In this document: positions 1 through 15,000 of the stretch, piece after piece | Layout: each line of letters begins with the position of its first letter | How positions within the stretch are numbered: the stretch's first letter is position 1 | NCBI GenBank assembly: GCA_947683625.1 | Contig: CANTUR010000195.1 | Location: 1,798,001 to 1,862,000, forward strand | DNA: 64,000 bases | DNA from: Mallotus nudiflorus | Lineage: Eukaryota > Streptophyta > Magnoliopsida > Malpighiales > Euphorbiaceae | Direction: 5' to 3' | Position numbers and translations under genes: made by a program | Notes under the pieces: generated by a model | What the model saw: the letters and a program-made list of their open reading frames with translations, nothing else | Database searches by the model: none | Told to the model about the DNA's origin: nothing

Positions 1-3000
1 TGCATGCCCACTTTGTCAAATCCATCCATAAATGCCATTATAGTCTCTTCCACATGCCCTTAAATTAGGACTGCTATAAATGAAGCATGTAGCTCCTATT
101 ATAGGGCTCTAAGAAAACTTATATTTAATGTATTATGGGCCCTATTATTTAATCGGGGTTGTTACGGTAGTCCATTTAATGCCCAAGCAAGGACACCTAC
201 TTTGTCAAATACATCCATAAATGCTAATGCTGTCTCATCCATAGGCCACTAAATTTAGACTACTACAAATTAATAGTGTAACACCCATTATAGGGCTATG
301 AGTTAACTTTGATTTGATATATTATAGGCTTTAAGGATTAATCAGGGTCACCACGACCGTCCATTTGACGCCCACTTTGTCAAATCCATCTATAAATACA
401 AATGCAGTCTCATCCATAGACCTGAAATTTGGATTGCTATGAACGAAGTGCATAGTACTTATTATAGGGCTCTAACTCAGCTTTGATTTGATAAATTATC
501 GACCCGTGGTTCAATCGGAGTTGCCACGAGCATCCATTTGACACCCAAGTGTGCACACCCACTTTGTCAAATCCATCCATAAATGCCAATGCATTCTAAT
601 CCGTAGGCCCCTAAATTTGGACTGCCACAGATGAAGTGTGTAGTGACTACTATAGGGCTCTGATTCAACTTTAATTTGATATTTTATAGGCCCTATGGTT
701 AAATCGAGGTTACCATGACCGTTGATTTAAAGCCTAAGTGCGCACTCCTACTTTGTCAAATCCATCCATAAATGCTAATGAAGTCTCATCCATAGGCCCT
801 TAAATTGGGATTGCTATGAACGAAGTGCATAGATATTTTTATAGGGCTTTAAGTTAGCTTTAATTTGATATATTATAGGCCCGTGGTTTAATCAATGTTT
901 CCACAACCATCCATTTGAAGCATAATTGTGAATGCCCACTTTGTCAAATCCATCCATAAATGCCAATGCAATCTCATCCATAGGCCCCTGAACTTGTATT
1001 GCTACAGATGATGTGTGTAGCACCCATTATAGGGCCCTGAGTCGGCTTTCATTTAATATATTATAGGCCCTGTGGTTCAATCAAGGTTGCCATAATCGTC
1101 CATTTGAAGCCCAAGTGTGGACACCTACTTTATCAAATCCATCCATAAATGCCAATGCTGCTCATGCATAGGCTCTTAAATTTGTACTACTACAGATGAA
1201 GTGTGTAGTACCCATTATAGGGCTCTCAGTTAGCTTTGATTTGATATATTATGGGTCCTGTGGTTCAATTGGGGATGCCATGACTGTCCATTTGAAGCCC
1301 AAGTGCGCACGCTCACTTTGTGAAATCTATCCGTAAATGCTAATGCAGTCTTATCCATTGGCCCCAAAATTTGAACTGCTATAGATAGAGTTTGTAGCAT
1401 CAATTATAAGGCTTTAAGTCAGGTTCAATTTGATATATTATGGGCCTCATGGTTCAATTGGCCATGACCATCCATTTGAAGCCTAAGTGCGTACGCCCAC
1501 TTTGTCACATCCATCCATAAATGCCAATGCAGTCTCATCCAAAGGCCCATAAATTATGATTGCTACTGATGAATTATGTAGCACCCATTTGAAGCATAAG
1601 GGTGCATGCCCACTTTGTTAGATCTATCCATAAATGCCAATGTAGTTTCATCCATAGGCTCCTAAATTTGGACTTTTATAGAAAAATTTATTGCACCAAT
1701 TATAAAGCTCTGTGTCAGCTTCAATTTGATATATTATGGTCCCCGTGGTTTAATCGGGGTTGCCACGACCATCCATTTGAAGCACAAGTGCACACACCCA
1801 CTTTGTCAAATCGATCTATGAATGCCCATGCAATCTCATCCATAAGCCCCTAAATTTGGACTCTAACAGACAAGGTTTTTAATATCCATTATAGGACTCT
1901 GAGTTAGGTTTGATTTGATATATTATGGGCCTTGTGGTTCAATCGAGGTTGCCATGACCATCCATTTGAAGCACAAGTACGCACACCCACTTTGTCAAAT
2001 CCATCTATGAATGCTAATGCAATCTCATCCATAAGCCCTTAAATTTGGACTCCAACTGACAAGGTTTTTAATATCCATTATAGGACTTTGAGTTAGGTTT
2101 GATTTGATATATTATGGGCCTTATGGTTCAATCGGGGTTGCAATGACCATCCATTTGAAGCCAAGTGTGTACACCCACTTTGTTAAATAAATCCATCAAT
2201 GCTAATACAGTCTCATCCATTGACTCCTAAATTTGGACTGCAACAAATAAAGTATGTAGTACCTATTATAGGGCTTTGAGTCAACTTTAATTTGATATAT
2301 TTTAGGCCTCGTGGTTCTATTAGGGATGCCAAGACCATCCATTTGAAGCCCAAGCATGCATGCCAACTTTGTCAAATCCATCCTCAAATGCCAATATAGG
2401 CTCATCTGCAGGGCCTTAAATTTGGATTGCTACAGATGAGGTGTTTAGTAATTATTATAGGGCTCTGAGTAAGAATCTATTCAACATATTATAGGCTTCA
2501 TGGTTTAATTGAGGATGATACAACCATCAATTTGAATCCCAAGTACACACGTCAACTTTGTCAAATCTATCCATAAATGCCAATGCATTCACATTCATAG
2601 GCCCCCAACTTCGACTGCTACTGACTACAAAAGACTTTGTCTGTAGCACCTTTTATAAGCCTCTAAGTCAGCTTTAACTTGATGTATTACGAGCCTCATG
2701 GTTCAATTGGGGTTGCCACGATCGTCCATTTGAAGTCTAAGGGCACATGCCCACTTTGTCAAAACCATCCATAAATGCTAATGCAGTCTCATCCATAGGC
2801 CCCTAAATTTTGACTGCTACATATAAAGTCTATAGTACCCATTATAGGGCTTTGAGTGAGCTTCCATTTGATATATTATGGGCCCTATGGTTCAATCGGG
2901 GTTGCCATGATGGTCCATTTAAAGCCCAAGTGTGCATGCCCACTTTGTCAAATCAATCCATAAATGCTAATGCAGTCATGTCCATAGGCCATTAAATTTG

Positions 3001-6000
3001 TACTAGTATTGATAAAACTTATGGTACCAATTATAAGGGTCTGAGTAAGCTTTGATTTGATATATTATGGGCCATGTGGTTCAATCAGGGTTGGCATGAC
3101 TGTCCATTTCCAGCCTAAGTGCATACGACCACTTTGGCAAATCCATAAAAAAATGCCAATGCAGTCACATCCAAATGCTTATAAATTTGGACTGCTACTG
3201 ATGAATTGTGTAGCACCCATTTGAAGCCCAAGTGCCCATGCCCACTTTGTTAAATCCATCCATAAATGCCAATGTAGTCTCATCCATAGGCCCTTAAATT
3301 TGGACTACAATAGAAAAATTTTATTATACCCATTATAGGGCTCTATGTCAGCTTTAATTTGATATATTATAGGTTCCATGATTCAATCAGGGTTACCACG
3401 ACCGTCCATTTGAATCCCATGTGCGCACGCCCACTTTGTCAAAACCATCCATAAATCCCAATGCAATCTCATTCATAGGACCCTAAATGTGGATTGCTAT
3501 AGAAAAAGTTTATTATAACTATTATAAAGCTATAAGTTATCTTCAATTTGATATATTATAGGCCTTTTGGTTCAATTAGGAATGCTATGACCATCCATTT
3601 GAAGCCCAAGTGCGCATGCCTACTTTGTAAAATCCATCCATAAATGCCAATGCATTCTCATCCATAGGCAACTAAATTTGGAATGTTACAAAAAAAAATT
3701 GTTATACCCATTGTAGGGCTCTATGTTAGCTTCGATTTGATATATTATGGGCCCTATAGTTCAATCAAGGATGCCATGACTATCCATTTGAAGCCTAAGT
3801 GTGCACATTAACTTTGTCAAATCCATCCATAAATACCAATGTTGTCTCATCCATAGGCCCCTAAATTTGGACTGCTACAGACAAATTTTATAGCACCCAT
3901 TATAGGGCTCTGAGTTAAATTCAATTTGATATATTATAGGTCCTGTGGTTCATTTGGGTTTGCCATGACGGTCCATTTGAAGCCCAAGTGTGTACACCCA
4001 CTTTATCAAATCCATCCATAAATGCTAATGTAGTCTCATCCATAGGCCCCTAAATTTGGGCTACTATAGATAAAGTGTGTAGCGTCCACTATAGGGCTCT
4101 AACTCAGCTTTGATTTGATATATTATAGGCCCTGTGGTTAAATTGGGGTTGCCACAACTGTCCATTTGAAGCCGAAGTGCGCACTCCCACTTTGTCAAAT
4201 CCATCCATAAATGCTAATGATGTCCCATCCATAGGCCCCTAAATTTGGATTGCTATGAATGAAGTGCATAGAACTTATTACAGGTCTCTGAATCAGCTTT
4301 GATTCGATATATTATGAGCCCTATTGTTAAATTAGGGTTGCCACGATCATGCATTTAAAGCCAAAGTGCGCACTCCCACTTTGTCAAATCCATCTATAAA
4401 TGCTAATGAAGTCTCATCCATAGGCCCCTAAATTTGGATTGCTATGAATGAAGTGCATAGAACTTATTATAGGGCTCTGAGTTAGCTTTGATTTGATATA
4501 TTATGGGCCCATGGTTCAATCGAAGTTGCCACCACCATCCATTTGAAGCCTAAGTGCGCATGCCCACTTTGTCAAATCCATCCATAAATACCAATGCAAT
4601 CTCAATGATAGGCCCTTAAATTTGTATTGCTACAAATAAAGTGTGTAGCACCATTATAGTGCACTGAGTCAGTTTTGATTTGATATATTATGGGCCCTGT
4701 GATTCAATCAGGGTTTCCACCATCGTCCATTTGAATCCCAAGTGCACATGCCCACTTTGTCAAATCCATCAATAAATGCCAATGCAGTCTCATCCATAGG
4801 CCCCTAAATATGGACTGTTACAAAAAAATTTTGCCACACCCATTATAGGGTGATGATCCAGCTTCAATTTGATAAATTATGAGCCCCATTGTTAAATCTA
4901 GGATGCCATGACCATCCATTTGAAGCACAAGTGCGTATGCCCACTTTGTCAAATCCATCGACAAATACCAATGCAACCTCATCTACATGCTACTAAATTT
5001 GGATTGTTACAGACAAGGTTTCTAGTATCTATTATAGGGCTCTGAGTCAACTTCAATTTGATAAATTATGGGCCCAGTGGTTCATTTAGGAATGCCATGA
5101 CCATCCATTTGAAGCCCAAGTATGCATGCCCGCTTTGTCAAATCTATCCATAAATGCTAATGCAGTCTCATCCATAGGCCCTTAAATTTGGACTGCTATA
5201 GACAAGGTTTCTTATACACTTTATAGGGCTTTAAGTCAACTTAAATTTGATATATTATGGGGCCCATGGTTCAATTAGGGTTGCCATAACCGTCTATTTG
5301 AAGCCCAAGTGCGCACACCTACTTTATCAAATCCATCCATAAATGGCAATGCAGTCTCATCCATAGGCCCTAAAAATTTGCACTAGTATATATGGTAGAC
5401 ATTATAAGGGTTTGAGTCAGCTTTGATTTGATATATTATAGGCTTGGAGGTTCAATCGTGGTTACCATGCTAGTCCATTTGAAGCCCAAGTGCACGCAAT
5501 CACTTTGTCAAATCCATCCATAAATGACCATGCAGTCTCATCCATAGGCCCCTAAATTTGGATGGCTCGAAATGAAGTGTGTAGCACCCATTATAGGGCT
5601 CTAGTTAGCTTTAAGTTGATATATTATGGGCCTATGGTTCAATTGGGGTTGCCATGACCGTCCATTTGATGCCCAAGTGCGCACGCCCACTTTGTCAAAT
5701 CCATCTACAAATGCCAATGCAGCCTCATCCATAACCCCCCAATTTTGGACTGCGGCAGACTATCTTTATAAAGCCCATTGTAGGGCTTTGAGTCAAATTC
5801 AATTTGATATATTATAGGTCCCGTGGTTCAATCAATGTTCCCACAATCATCCATTTAAAGCCTAAGTGCGCATGCCTACTTTATCAAATCCATAAAAAAA
5901 TGCCAATTTAGTCTCCTCCATAGGCCTTTAAATTTGTATTGCTACAGATAAATTTTATAGTACCCATTATTAGGCTCTCAGTCAACTTCAATTTGGTATA

Positions 6001-9000
6001 ATAAAGTCCCCATAGTTCCATCAGGGTGGCCACGACCATCCATTTGAAGCCTAACTGTGCACACCCAATTTGTCAAATCCATCTATAAATGCCAATGCAG
6101 TCTCATCCATAGGCCCCTAAATTTGCATTGGTACTGAAGAAATGTGTAGCACCCATTATAAGGTACTGACTCAGCCTCAATTTGATATATTATAAGCCTT
6201 GTGGTTAAATCAGGGTTACCACGATTGTCCATTTGAAGCCCAAGTGTGCATGCCCACTTTGTTAAATCCATCCATAAATACTAATGCAGTCTCATGCATA
6301 GGCCCCTAAATTTGCACTGATATAGATGAAGTGTGTAGCACTAATTATAGGACTCTGAGTCAGCTTTGATTTGATAAATTATGGGCCTCATAGTTTAATT
6401 AGAGTTGCCACAACCGTCCATTTGAAGCTAAAGTGCGCACAACCACTTTATCAAATCCATCCATAAATTCCAATGCAGTCTCATCCATAGACCCTTAAAT
6501 TTGGATTGATAGAAATGATATGTATGTCACCCATTATTTGTCTTTGAATTAGCTTTAACTTGATATATTATGGGCCCATGGTTCAATTGGGGTTGCCATC
6601 ACTGTCCATTTGAAGCCCAAGTGCACATGCCCACTTTGTCAAATCCATCCATAAATGCCTATGCAGTCTCATCCATAGGCCCTAAAATTTGTATTAGAAT
6701 AGATGAAATGTGTAGTACATGTTATAATGGTCTGAGTTAGCTTTGATTTGATATATTATGGGCCCTATGTTTCAATCAGGGTTTCCACGGCCATCCATTT
6801 GAAGCCCAAGTGTGCATGCCCACTTTGTCAAATCCATCCATAAATGCCAATACAGTCTCATCCATTGGCCCCTAAATTTGGATTGCTACAAATGAAGTGC
6901 ATAGCACCCATTTTTGAACTTTGAGTCAGCTTTGGCTTGATATATTATGGGCTTATGCTTTAATTGGGGTTGCCATTACCGTCCATTTGAAGCCCAAGTG
7001 CGCACACCCACTTTGTCAAATCCATCCATAAATGCCAATGTAGTCTCATCCATAAGTCCCTAATTTTGGACTACTATAAACTTTCTCTATAAAGCCCATT
7101 ATAGGGCTCTAAGTTAGCTTTGATTTGGTATATTATGGCCTCATGGTTCAATTGAGGTTTCCACGACTGTCCATTTAAAGCCCATGTGCGCAAGCCCACT
7201 TAGTTAAATCCATCTAAGGCCCCTAAATTTGGACTGCTATAGATAAATTTTACAGTACCTATTATTGGGCTTTAAGACAAGTTCAATTTAATATATTATA
7301 GGCCCCATGGTTCCGTCAGGGTGGCTAAGACCGTCCATTTGAAGCCCAAGTGTGCATGCCCAATTTGTTAAATCCATCCATGAAATGCCAATACAATCTC
7401 ATCCATAGGCCCCTAAATTTGGATTGGTACAGAAGAAATGTGTAGCACCCATTATAAGGCTCTGAGTCAGCCTTAATTTGATATATTATAGGCTTCATGG
7501 TTTAATCAAGGTTTCCATGAACTTCCATTTGAAGCCCAACTGCACACGCCCACTTCGTCAAATCCATCCATAAATGCCAATGTAGTCTCATCCATAGGCC
7601 CCTAAATTTGCATTGCTACAAATGAAGTGTATAGCCCAATTATAGGACTCTGAGTCAGCTTTACTTGATATATTATAGGCCCATGTTTAGTTGGGATTGC
7701 CATGATCGTCCATTTGAAGCCCAAGTGCGCACGCCCACTTTGTTAAATCCATATATAATTGCCTATGTAGTCTCATCCATAGGCCCCAAAATTTGTACTT
7801 CTACAAATGAAGTGTGTAGCACCTATTATAGGGCTCTGAGTTAGCTTTAATTAGATAAATTATAGGCCCCATAATTCAATTGGGGTTGCCACGAACGTCC
7901 ATTTGAAGCCCAAGTGCACACTCCCACTTTGTAAAATCCATCCATAAATGCCAATGCAGTCTCACCAATAGGACCTTAAATTTGTAGTGCTATAGATGAA
8001 GTGTGTAGCACCTATTATAAGGCTTTAAGTCAATCTTGATTTGATTTATTATGGGCCCCTGTGGTTCAATCAAGGCTAGCACAACCATCCATTTGAAGCC
8101 CAAGTGCACACACCCACTTTGTCAAATCCATCCACAGTCTCATCCATAGGCCCCTAAATTTGGATTGCTATAAAAGAAGGGTGTAACACCCTTTATATGA
8201 CTTTGAATCAGGCTCAATTTGATATATTATGGGCTTTTTCATGCAATCAGGGTTGCCACAACCATCCATTTGAATCCCAAGTGCGCACACCTACTTTGTC
8301 AAATCCATCCGTAAATGCTAATAGAGTCTCATCCATAGGCCGCTAAATTTGGATTGGTACAGAAGAAGTGTGTGGTACTCATTATAGGGCTCTGAGTTAG
8401 CCTTGATTTGATATATTATGGGCCCCTTAGTTGTATTGGGGTTGCCATGACCGTCCATTTGAAGCCAAAGTGTGCACACCCACTTTGTCAAGTCCATCCA
8501 TAAATGCCAATGCATTCTTATCCATAGGCCCCAAAATATGGATTGGTATAGAAGAAGTGTGTAGCACCTATTATAGGGCTCTGAGTCAATCTTAATTCAA
8601 TATATTATTGGCCCCATGGTTCAATCAGGGTTGCCATGACCATCCATTTGAAGCCCAAGTGCACACGCCCACTTTGTCTAATCCATCCATAAATAAAAAT
8701 GCATTCACATCCATAGGCCCTTAAATTTGGATAGCTACAAAAAAAGTTTATAGCGCTCATTATAGGACTATAAGTTAGCTTCAATTTGATATATTATAGG
8801 CCTCATGGTTTAATCAGGGATGCCACGACTGTTCATTTGCAGCCTAAGTGCGCACGCCCACTTTGTCAAATCCATCCATCAATGCCAATGCAGTCTTGTC
8901 CATAAGCCACTAAATTTGGATTGGTACAGAAGAAGTGTATAGCACCCATTATATGGGTCTGAGTCAAACTTGATTTGATATATTATGGGCCTTATGGTTT

Positions 9001-12000
9001 AATTGAAATTACCACAACTGTCCATTTGAATCCCAAGTGCTCACGCCCACTTTGTCAAATCCATCCATAAATGCTAATGATGTCTCATCCATAGGCCCCT
9101 AAATTTGGACTGCTACAGATGTAGTCTATAGCTCCTATTATAAGGCTCTGAGTCAACTATAATTTGATATATTATAATTCCTATGGTTCAATTAAGGTTG
9201 CCATAGGTGCCCATGCGAATCCCATGTGTGCACACCCACTTTGTTAAATCCAAGCATAAATGCCAATGCAATCTCATCCATACACCCCTAAATTTGGATT
9301 GCTATAGAAAAAGTTTATAGCTCCTATTATAGGACTTTAAGTCAGATTCAATTTAATATATTATGGGCTTTGTGGTTCAATCGGGGTTGCCACAACCGTC
9401 CATTTGAATCCCAAGTGCGCACTCCTATTTTCTTAAATCCATCCATAAATGTCAATGCAGTCTTATCCATAGGCCCATAAATTTGGATTGGTATAGAAGA
9501 AGTGTGTAGCACCCATTGTAGGGCTCTAATTTAGCCTCTATTTGATATATAATGGGCCATGTGCTTTAATCAGGGTTGCCACAATAGTCCATTTGAAGCC
9601 TAAGTGCACACGCCTACTTTGTCAAATCCATCCATAAATGCCAATGCAGTCTAATCCATAGGCCCCTAATGTTGGATTGGTATTAAATAAAGTGTGTAGA
9701 ACCCATTATAGGGCTATAAGTCAACCTCAATTTGATATATTATGGGCCCCGTGGTTCAATCTGGGTTGCCACCACTGTCCATTTAAAGCCCAAGTGTACA
9801 CGCTCACTTTGTTAAATCCATCCATAATTGACAATGCAATCTCATCCATAGGCCTCCAAATTTGGATCGTTACAGATAAAGTTTTTAGCACCCAATATAG
9901 AGCTCTAAGTTAGCTTCAATTTGACATATTATGAGCCTCGTGGTTCAGTCGGGGTGGCCATTACCATCCATTTCAAGCCCAAGTATGCATGCCCACTTTG
10001 TCAAATCCATCCATAAATGCCAATGCAGTCTCATTCATAGACCCTAAATTTGGATTGGTATAGAAGAAGTGTGTAGTGCTTATTATAAAGATCTAAGTTA
10101 GCCTTGATTTGATATATTATAGATGCCATAGTTCAATCGGGGTTACCACGACCATCCATTTGAAGCCTAAGTGTGCACGTGCACTTCGTCAAATCCATCC
10201 ATAAATGGCAATGCATTCTCATCCATAGACCCCAAAATTTGGATTGCTATAGAAAAAGTGTATAGCACCCATTATAGGAATCTATGTAAGCTTTGATTTG
10301 ATATGTTATGGGCCCTAAGGTTCAATCTAGGTTGTCATGACCGTCCATTTGAAGTAGATGTGCGAATGCCCACTTTGTCAAATCCATCCATAAATGCCAA
10401 TGCAGTCTCATCCACAGGCCTATAAATTTGTACTGTTGTAGACTATGTTTTTAGCATGAGATCTAAGTCATCTTCAATTTGATATATAATGTGCCCCATG
10501 GTTCAATCGGGGTTGCCATGACCATCCATTTAAAGCCAAAGTGCGCACGCCCACTTTGTCAAATCCATCCATGAATGCTAATGCAGTCTCATCCTTAAGC
10601 CCACAAATTTGGACTGCCACAATTTAAGCGTATAGCACCCACTATTGGGCTCTAAGTCATCTTTGATTTGATATATTATAGGCTATGTGGTTTAATCAAG
10701 GTTTCCATGACCGTCCATTTGAAGCCTAAGTGTTCACACCCACTTTATCAACTCCATCCATAAATGCCAATGCAGTGTCATCCATAGGCCCCTAAATTTG
10801 TACTACTACAAATAAAGTGTGTAGCACCAATTATAGGGATCTGAGTCAGCTTTGATTTTATATATTTTAGGCCTTGTTGTTCAATTAGGGTTGCCATGAT
10901 CATCCATTTGATTCCTAAGTGTTCATGCCTACTTTGTAAAATCCATCCATAAATGCCAATGCAGTCTCATCCATAGGCCCCTAAACTTGGAATGCTATAG
11001 AAAAAGTTTGTTATACCCATTTAGGGCTCTAAGTCAGCTTCAATTTGATATATTATGGAACCCATGGTTCAATCAGGGATGCCACGATCATCCATTTGAA
11101 ACCCAAGTGCGCATGTCCATTTTGTCAAATTTATCCATAAATGCCATTGAATTCTCAACCATAGGCCCCTAAATTTGGACTGCTACAAACAAAGTTTGTA
11201 CTCCTTATTATATGATCCTAAGTCAGCTTCAATTTGATATATTGTGGGCCCCATGGTTCAATCAGGGTTACCAAGACCATCCATTTGAAGCCCTAGTGTG
11301 CACGCTTACTTTGTTAAATCCATCCATAAATGCCAATGCAATCTTATCCATAAGAGCCTAAATTTGGACTACTACAAATGAAGCATGTAGTACTTAATAG
11401 AGGGCTCTGAGTTGTATTCGATTTGATATATTATGGGCCTTATGGTTCAATCGGGTTTGCTATGACCATCCATTTGAAACCAAAGTGCGCACATTGACTT
11501 TATCAAATCCATCCATATGGCCAATGCAGTCTCATTGATAAGCCCCTAAATTTGGACTGCAATAGATTAAGTGTGTAGCACCCATTATAAGGCTCTAAGT
11601 CAAATTTATTTGATATATTATGGGCCTATGATTTAATCAAGGTTACCACCACCATTCATTTGAATCCTAAGTGCGCACGCCCACTTTGTCAAATCCATCC
11701 ATTAATGCTAATGCAATGTCATCCATAGGCCCCTAAATATGGATTGCTATAGACAAATTTTGTTATACCCATTATAGGACTCTAAGTTAGCTTTGATTTG
11801 ATACATTATAGGCCCTATAGTTCAATCGAGGTTGCCACAACCATCCATTTGATGCCCAAGTGTGCACGCTCACTTTGTCAAATCGATCCATAAATGCCAA
11901 TGCAGTCTCATCCATAGGCCCCTAAATTTGGACTGCTACAGATAAAGTTTGTAGCACCCATTATAAGGTTCTAAGCCAAGTTTTTCTTATATATATTATG

Positions 12001-15000
12001 AACCCCGTGGTTCAATCACAGTGGCCATGATCATCCATTTGAAGCCCAAGTGCACATGCCCACTTTGTTGAATCCATCCATAAATACTAATTCAGTCTTA
12101 TCCACAGGCCCCTAAATCTATACTGCTATAAATGAAATGTGTAGCACCAATTATAGGGCTCTAATTCAACCTTAATTTAATATATTATAGACCTGTGCTT
12201 TAATCGGGGTGTCATGACCATCCATTTGAATCCTATGTCCGCACGACCACTTTGTCAAATCAATCCATAAATGCCAATGCAATTTCATCCATAGGCCCTT
12301 AAATGTGGATTGCTACAAACAAAGTTTTTTGTACCCATTGTAGGGCTCTGAGTTAGCTTAGATTTGATATATTATTATCCTCATGGTTCAATCGAGGTTG
12401 CCACAACTGTCCATTTGAAGCCTAAGTGCACACACCTACTTTATCAAATACATCCAGAAATGCCAATGCAATCTCATCCATAGGCCTCTAAATTTGGACT
12501 GCTACAGATTAAGCATATAACACCCACTGTATGGCTCTAAGTTAGCTTTAATTTGAAATATTATAAACCCTATGGTTTAATCAGGGTTGCCATGATTGTC
12601 CATTTGAAGCCCAAGTACGCAAGTCCACTTTTTCTAATCCATCCATAAATGCCAATGCATTCTCATCCATAGGTCCCTAAATTTGGACTGCTATAGACAA
12701 TGTTTGTAGCACCCACTATAGGGCTTTGGGATAGGTTTAATTTTATATATTATGGGCCCTGTGTTTTAATCAGGGTTAACATGACCATCCATTTAAAGCC
12801 TAAGTGCATATGCCCACTTTGTCACATCCAACCATAAAGGCCAATGCAGTCTCATCCATAAGCCCTAAAATTTGGACTGCCATAGATGAATGGTGTAGTG
12901 CCCATTGTACGACTCTAAGTCAGCTTTAATTTGATATATCATGGGCCTTATGGTTCAATCAGGGTTGTATGACCATCCATTTAAAGCCCAAGTGCGCACA
13001 CCCACTTTGTTAAATGCATACACCCACTTTGTCAAATGCATCCATAAATGCCAATGTAGTCTTATCCATAGGCCCCTAAATTTGGACTACAATAAATGAA
13101 GCATGTAGTACCTATTGTAGGGTTGTGAGTTAAGTTAGATTTGATATATTATGGGCCTTATGGTTCAATCGGGGTTGCCACGACCATCCATTCGAAGCCC
13201 AAGTGCCCACACCTACTTTGTCAAATACATCTATAAATGCCAATGCAATCTCATCCATAGGCCCCTAAATTTGGACTGCTATAGTTTACACGTGTAGCAC
13301 CCACTATATTTCTTTAAGTCAGCTTTGATTTGATATATTATAGGCTATGTGGTTTAATTAGGATTGCCATAATCATCCATTTAAAGCCCAAGTGTGCACA
13401 CTCACTTTATCAAATCCATCCATAAATGGTAATGCAGTCTCATCCATAAAGCCCTAAATTTGGACTACTACAGATGAAGTGTGTAGTGTCCACTATAGGG
13501 CTCTGACTTAAATTTGATTTCATATATTATGGGCCCTTTAGTTCAATCAGGGTTGCCATGACCATGCATTTGAAGCCCAAGTGCGCACTCCCACTTTGTC
13601 ATATCCATCCATAAATGTCGATGCAGTCTCATCCATAGGCCTTTAAGCTTGGGCTACTATAAATGATTGTGTAGCACCCATTATACGGCTCTATGTTATA
13701 TTTAACTTGATATATTATAAGTCTCATAGTTCAATCGGGGTTGCACAACCATCCATTTGAAGCCCAAGTGCGCACGCCCATTTTGTCAAATCCATCCATA
13801 AATACTAATGCAGTCTTATCCATAGGCAACTAAATTTGGATTGCTATAAATAAAGCATCTAGCAACTATTATAGGGCTTTGAGTCAACTTTAATTTGATA
13901 GATTATGGGCCCTATGGTTTAATCAGGGTTGCCACAACTGTCCATTTGAAGCCCAAGTGCGCACACTTACTTTGTCAAATACATCCATAAATGCCAATGC
14001 AATCTCATCTATAGGCCCCTAAGTTTTGACTACTATAGATTAAGCATGTAGCACCTATTATAGGCCTTTGAATAAGCTTTGATAAGATATATTATAGGCC
14101 CTATGGTTTGATCAGGGTTGCCATGACTGTCCATTTGAAGCCCAAGTGTGCATGCCCACTTTGTCCAATCCATCCATAAATACCAATGCAATCTCATCCA
14201 TAGGCCCTAAATTTGGACTGCTACCGATGAAGTGTATAAAGCCCACTATAGGACTCTGACTCAGCTTTGATTTGATATATTATGGGCCATGCTTCAATCA
14301 TGGTTGCTACAACAGTCAATTTGAAGCCTAAGTGCGCACCGACACTTTGTCAAATCCATTAATATAAGCTAATGCAATCTTATCCATAGGCCCCTAAATT
14401 TGGATAACTATAGATGAATTATATAGGAACTATTATAGTACACTGAGTTAGCTTTGATTTGATATATTATGGTCCCCATGGTTCAATCAGGGTTGCCATG
14501 ATTGTCTATTTGAAGCCCTAGTGTGCACGCCCACTTTGTCAAATCCATCCTTAAATGCCAATGCAGTCTTATCCATTGGCCCCTAAATTTGTACTACTAC
14601 AGATGAAATGTTTAGCATCTATTATAGGGCTTTGATTCAACTTCAATTTGATATATTATGGGCCATGTGGTTCAATCAGGGTTGCCATAACCGTCCATTT
14701 GAATCCCAAGTGCGCACGCCCACTTTGTCAAATCCATCCATAAATGACAATGCAATGTCATCCATAGGCCCCTAAATTTGGACTGCTACAAATAAAGTTT
14801 GTTATAGCCGTTATAGGGCTTTGAGTCAGCTTTGGTTTGATATATTATGGACCCCATGGTTCAATCGGGGATGCCAAGACCATCCATTTAAAGCCCAAGT
14901 GTGCACGCCCACTTTATCAAATCCATCCATAAATGCCAATGCAGTCTCATCTATAGGCCATTAAATTTGGACTGATACAGACAATATTTGTAACACCCAT

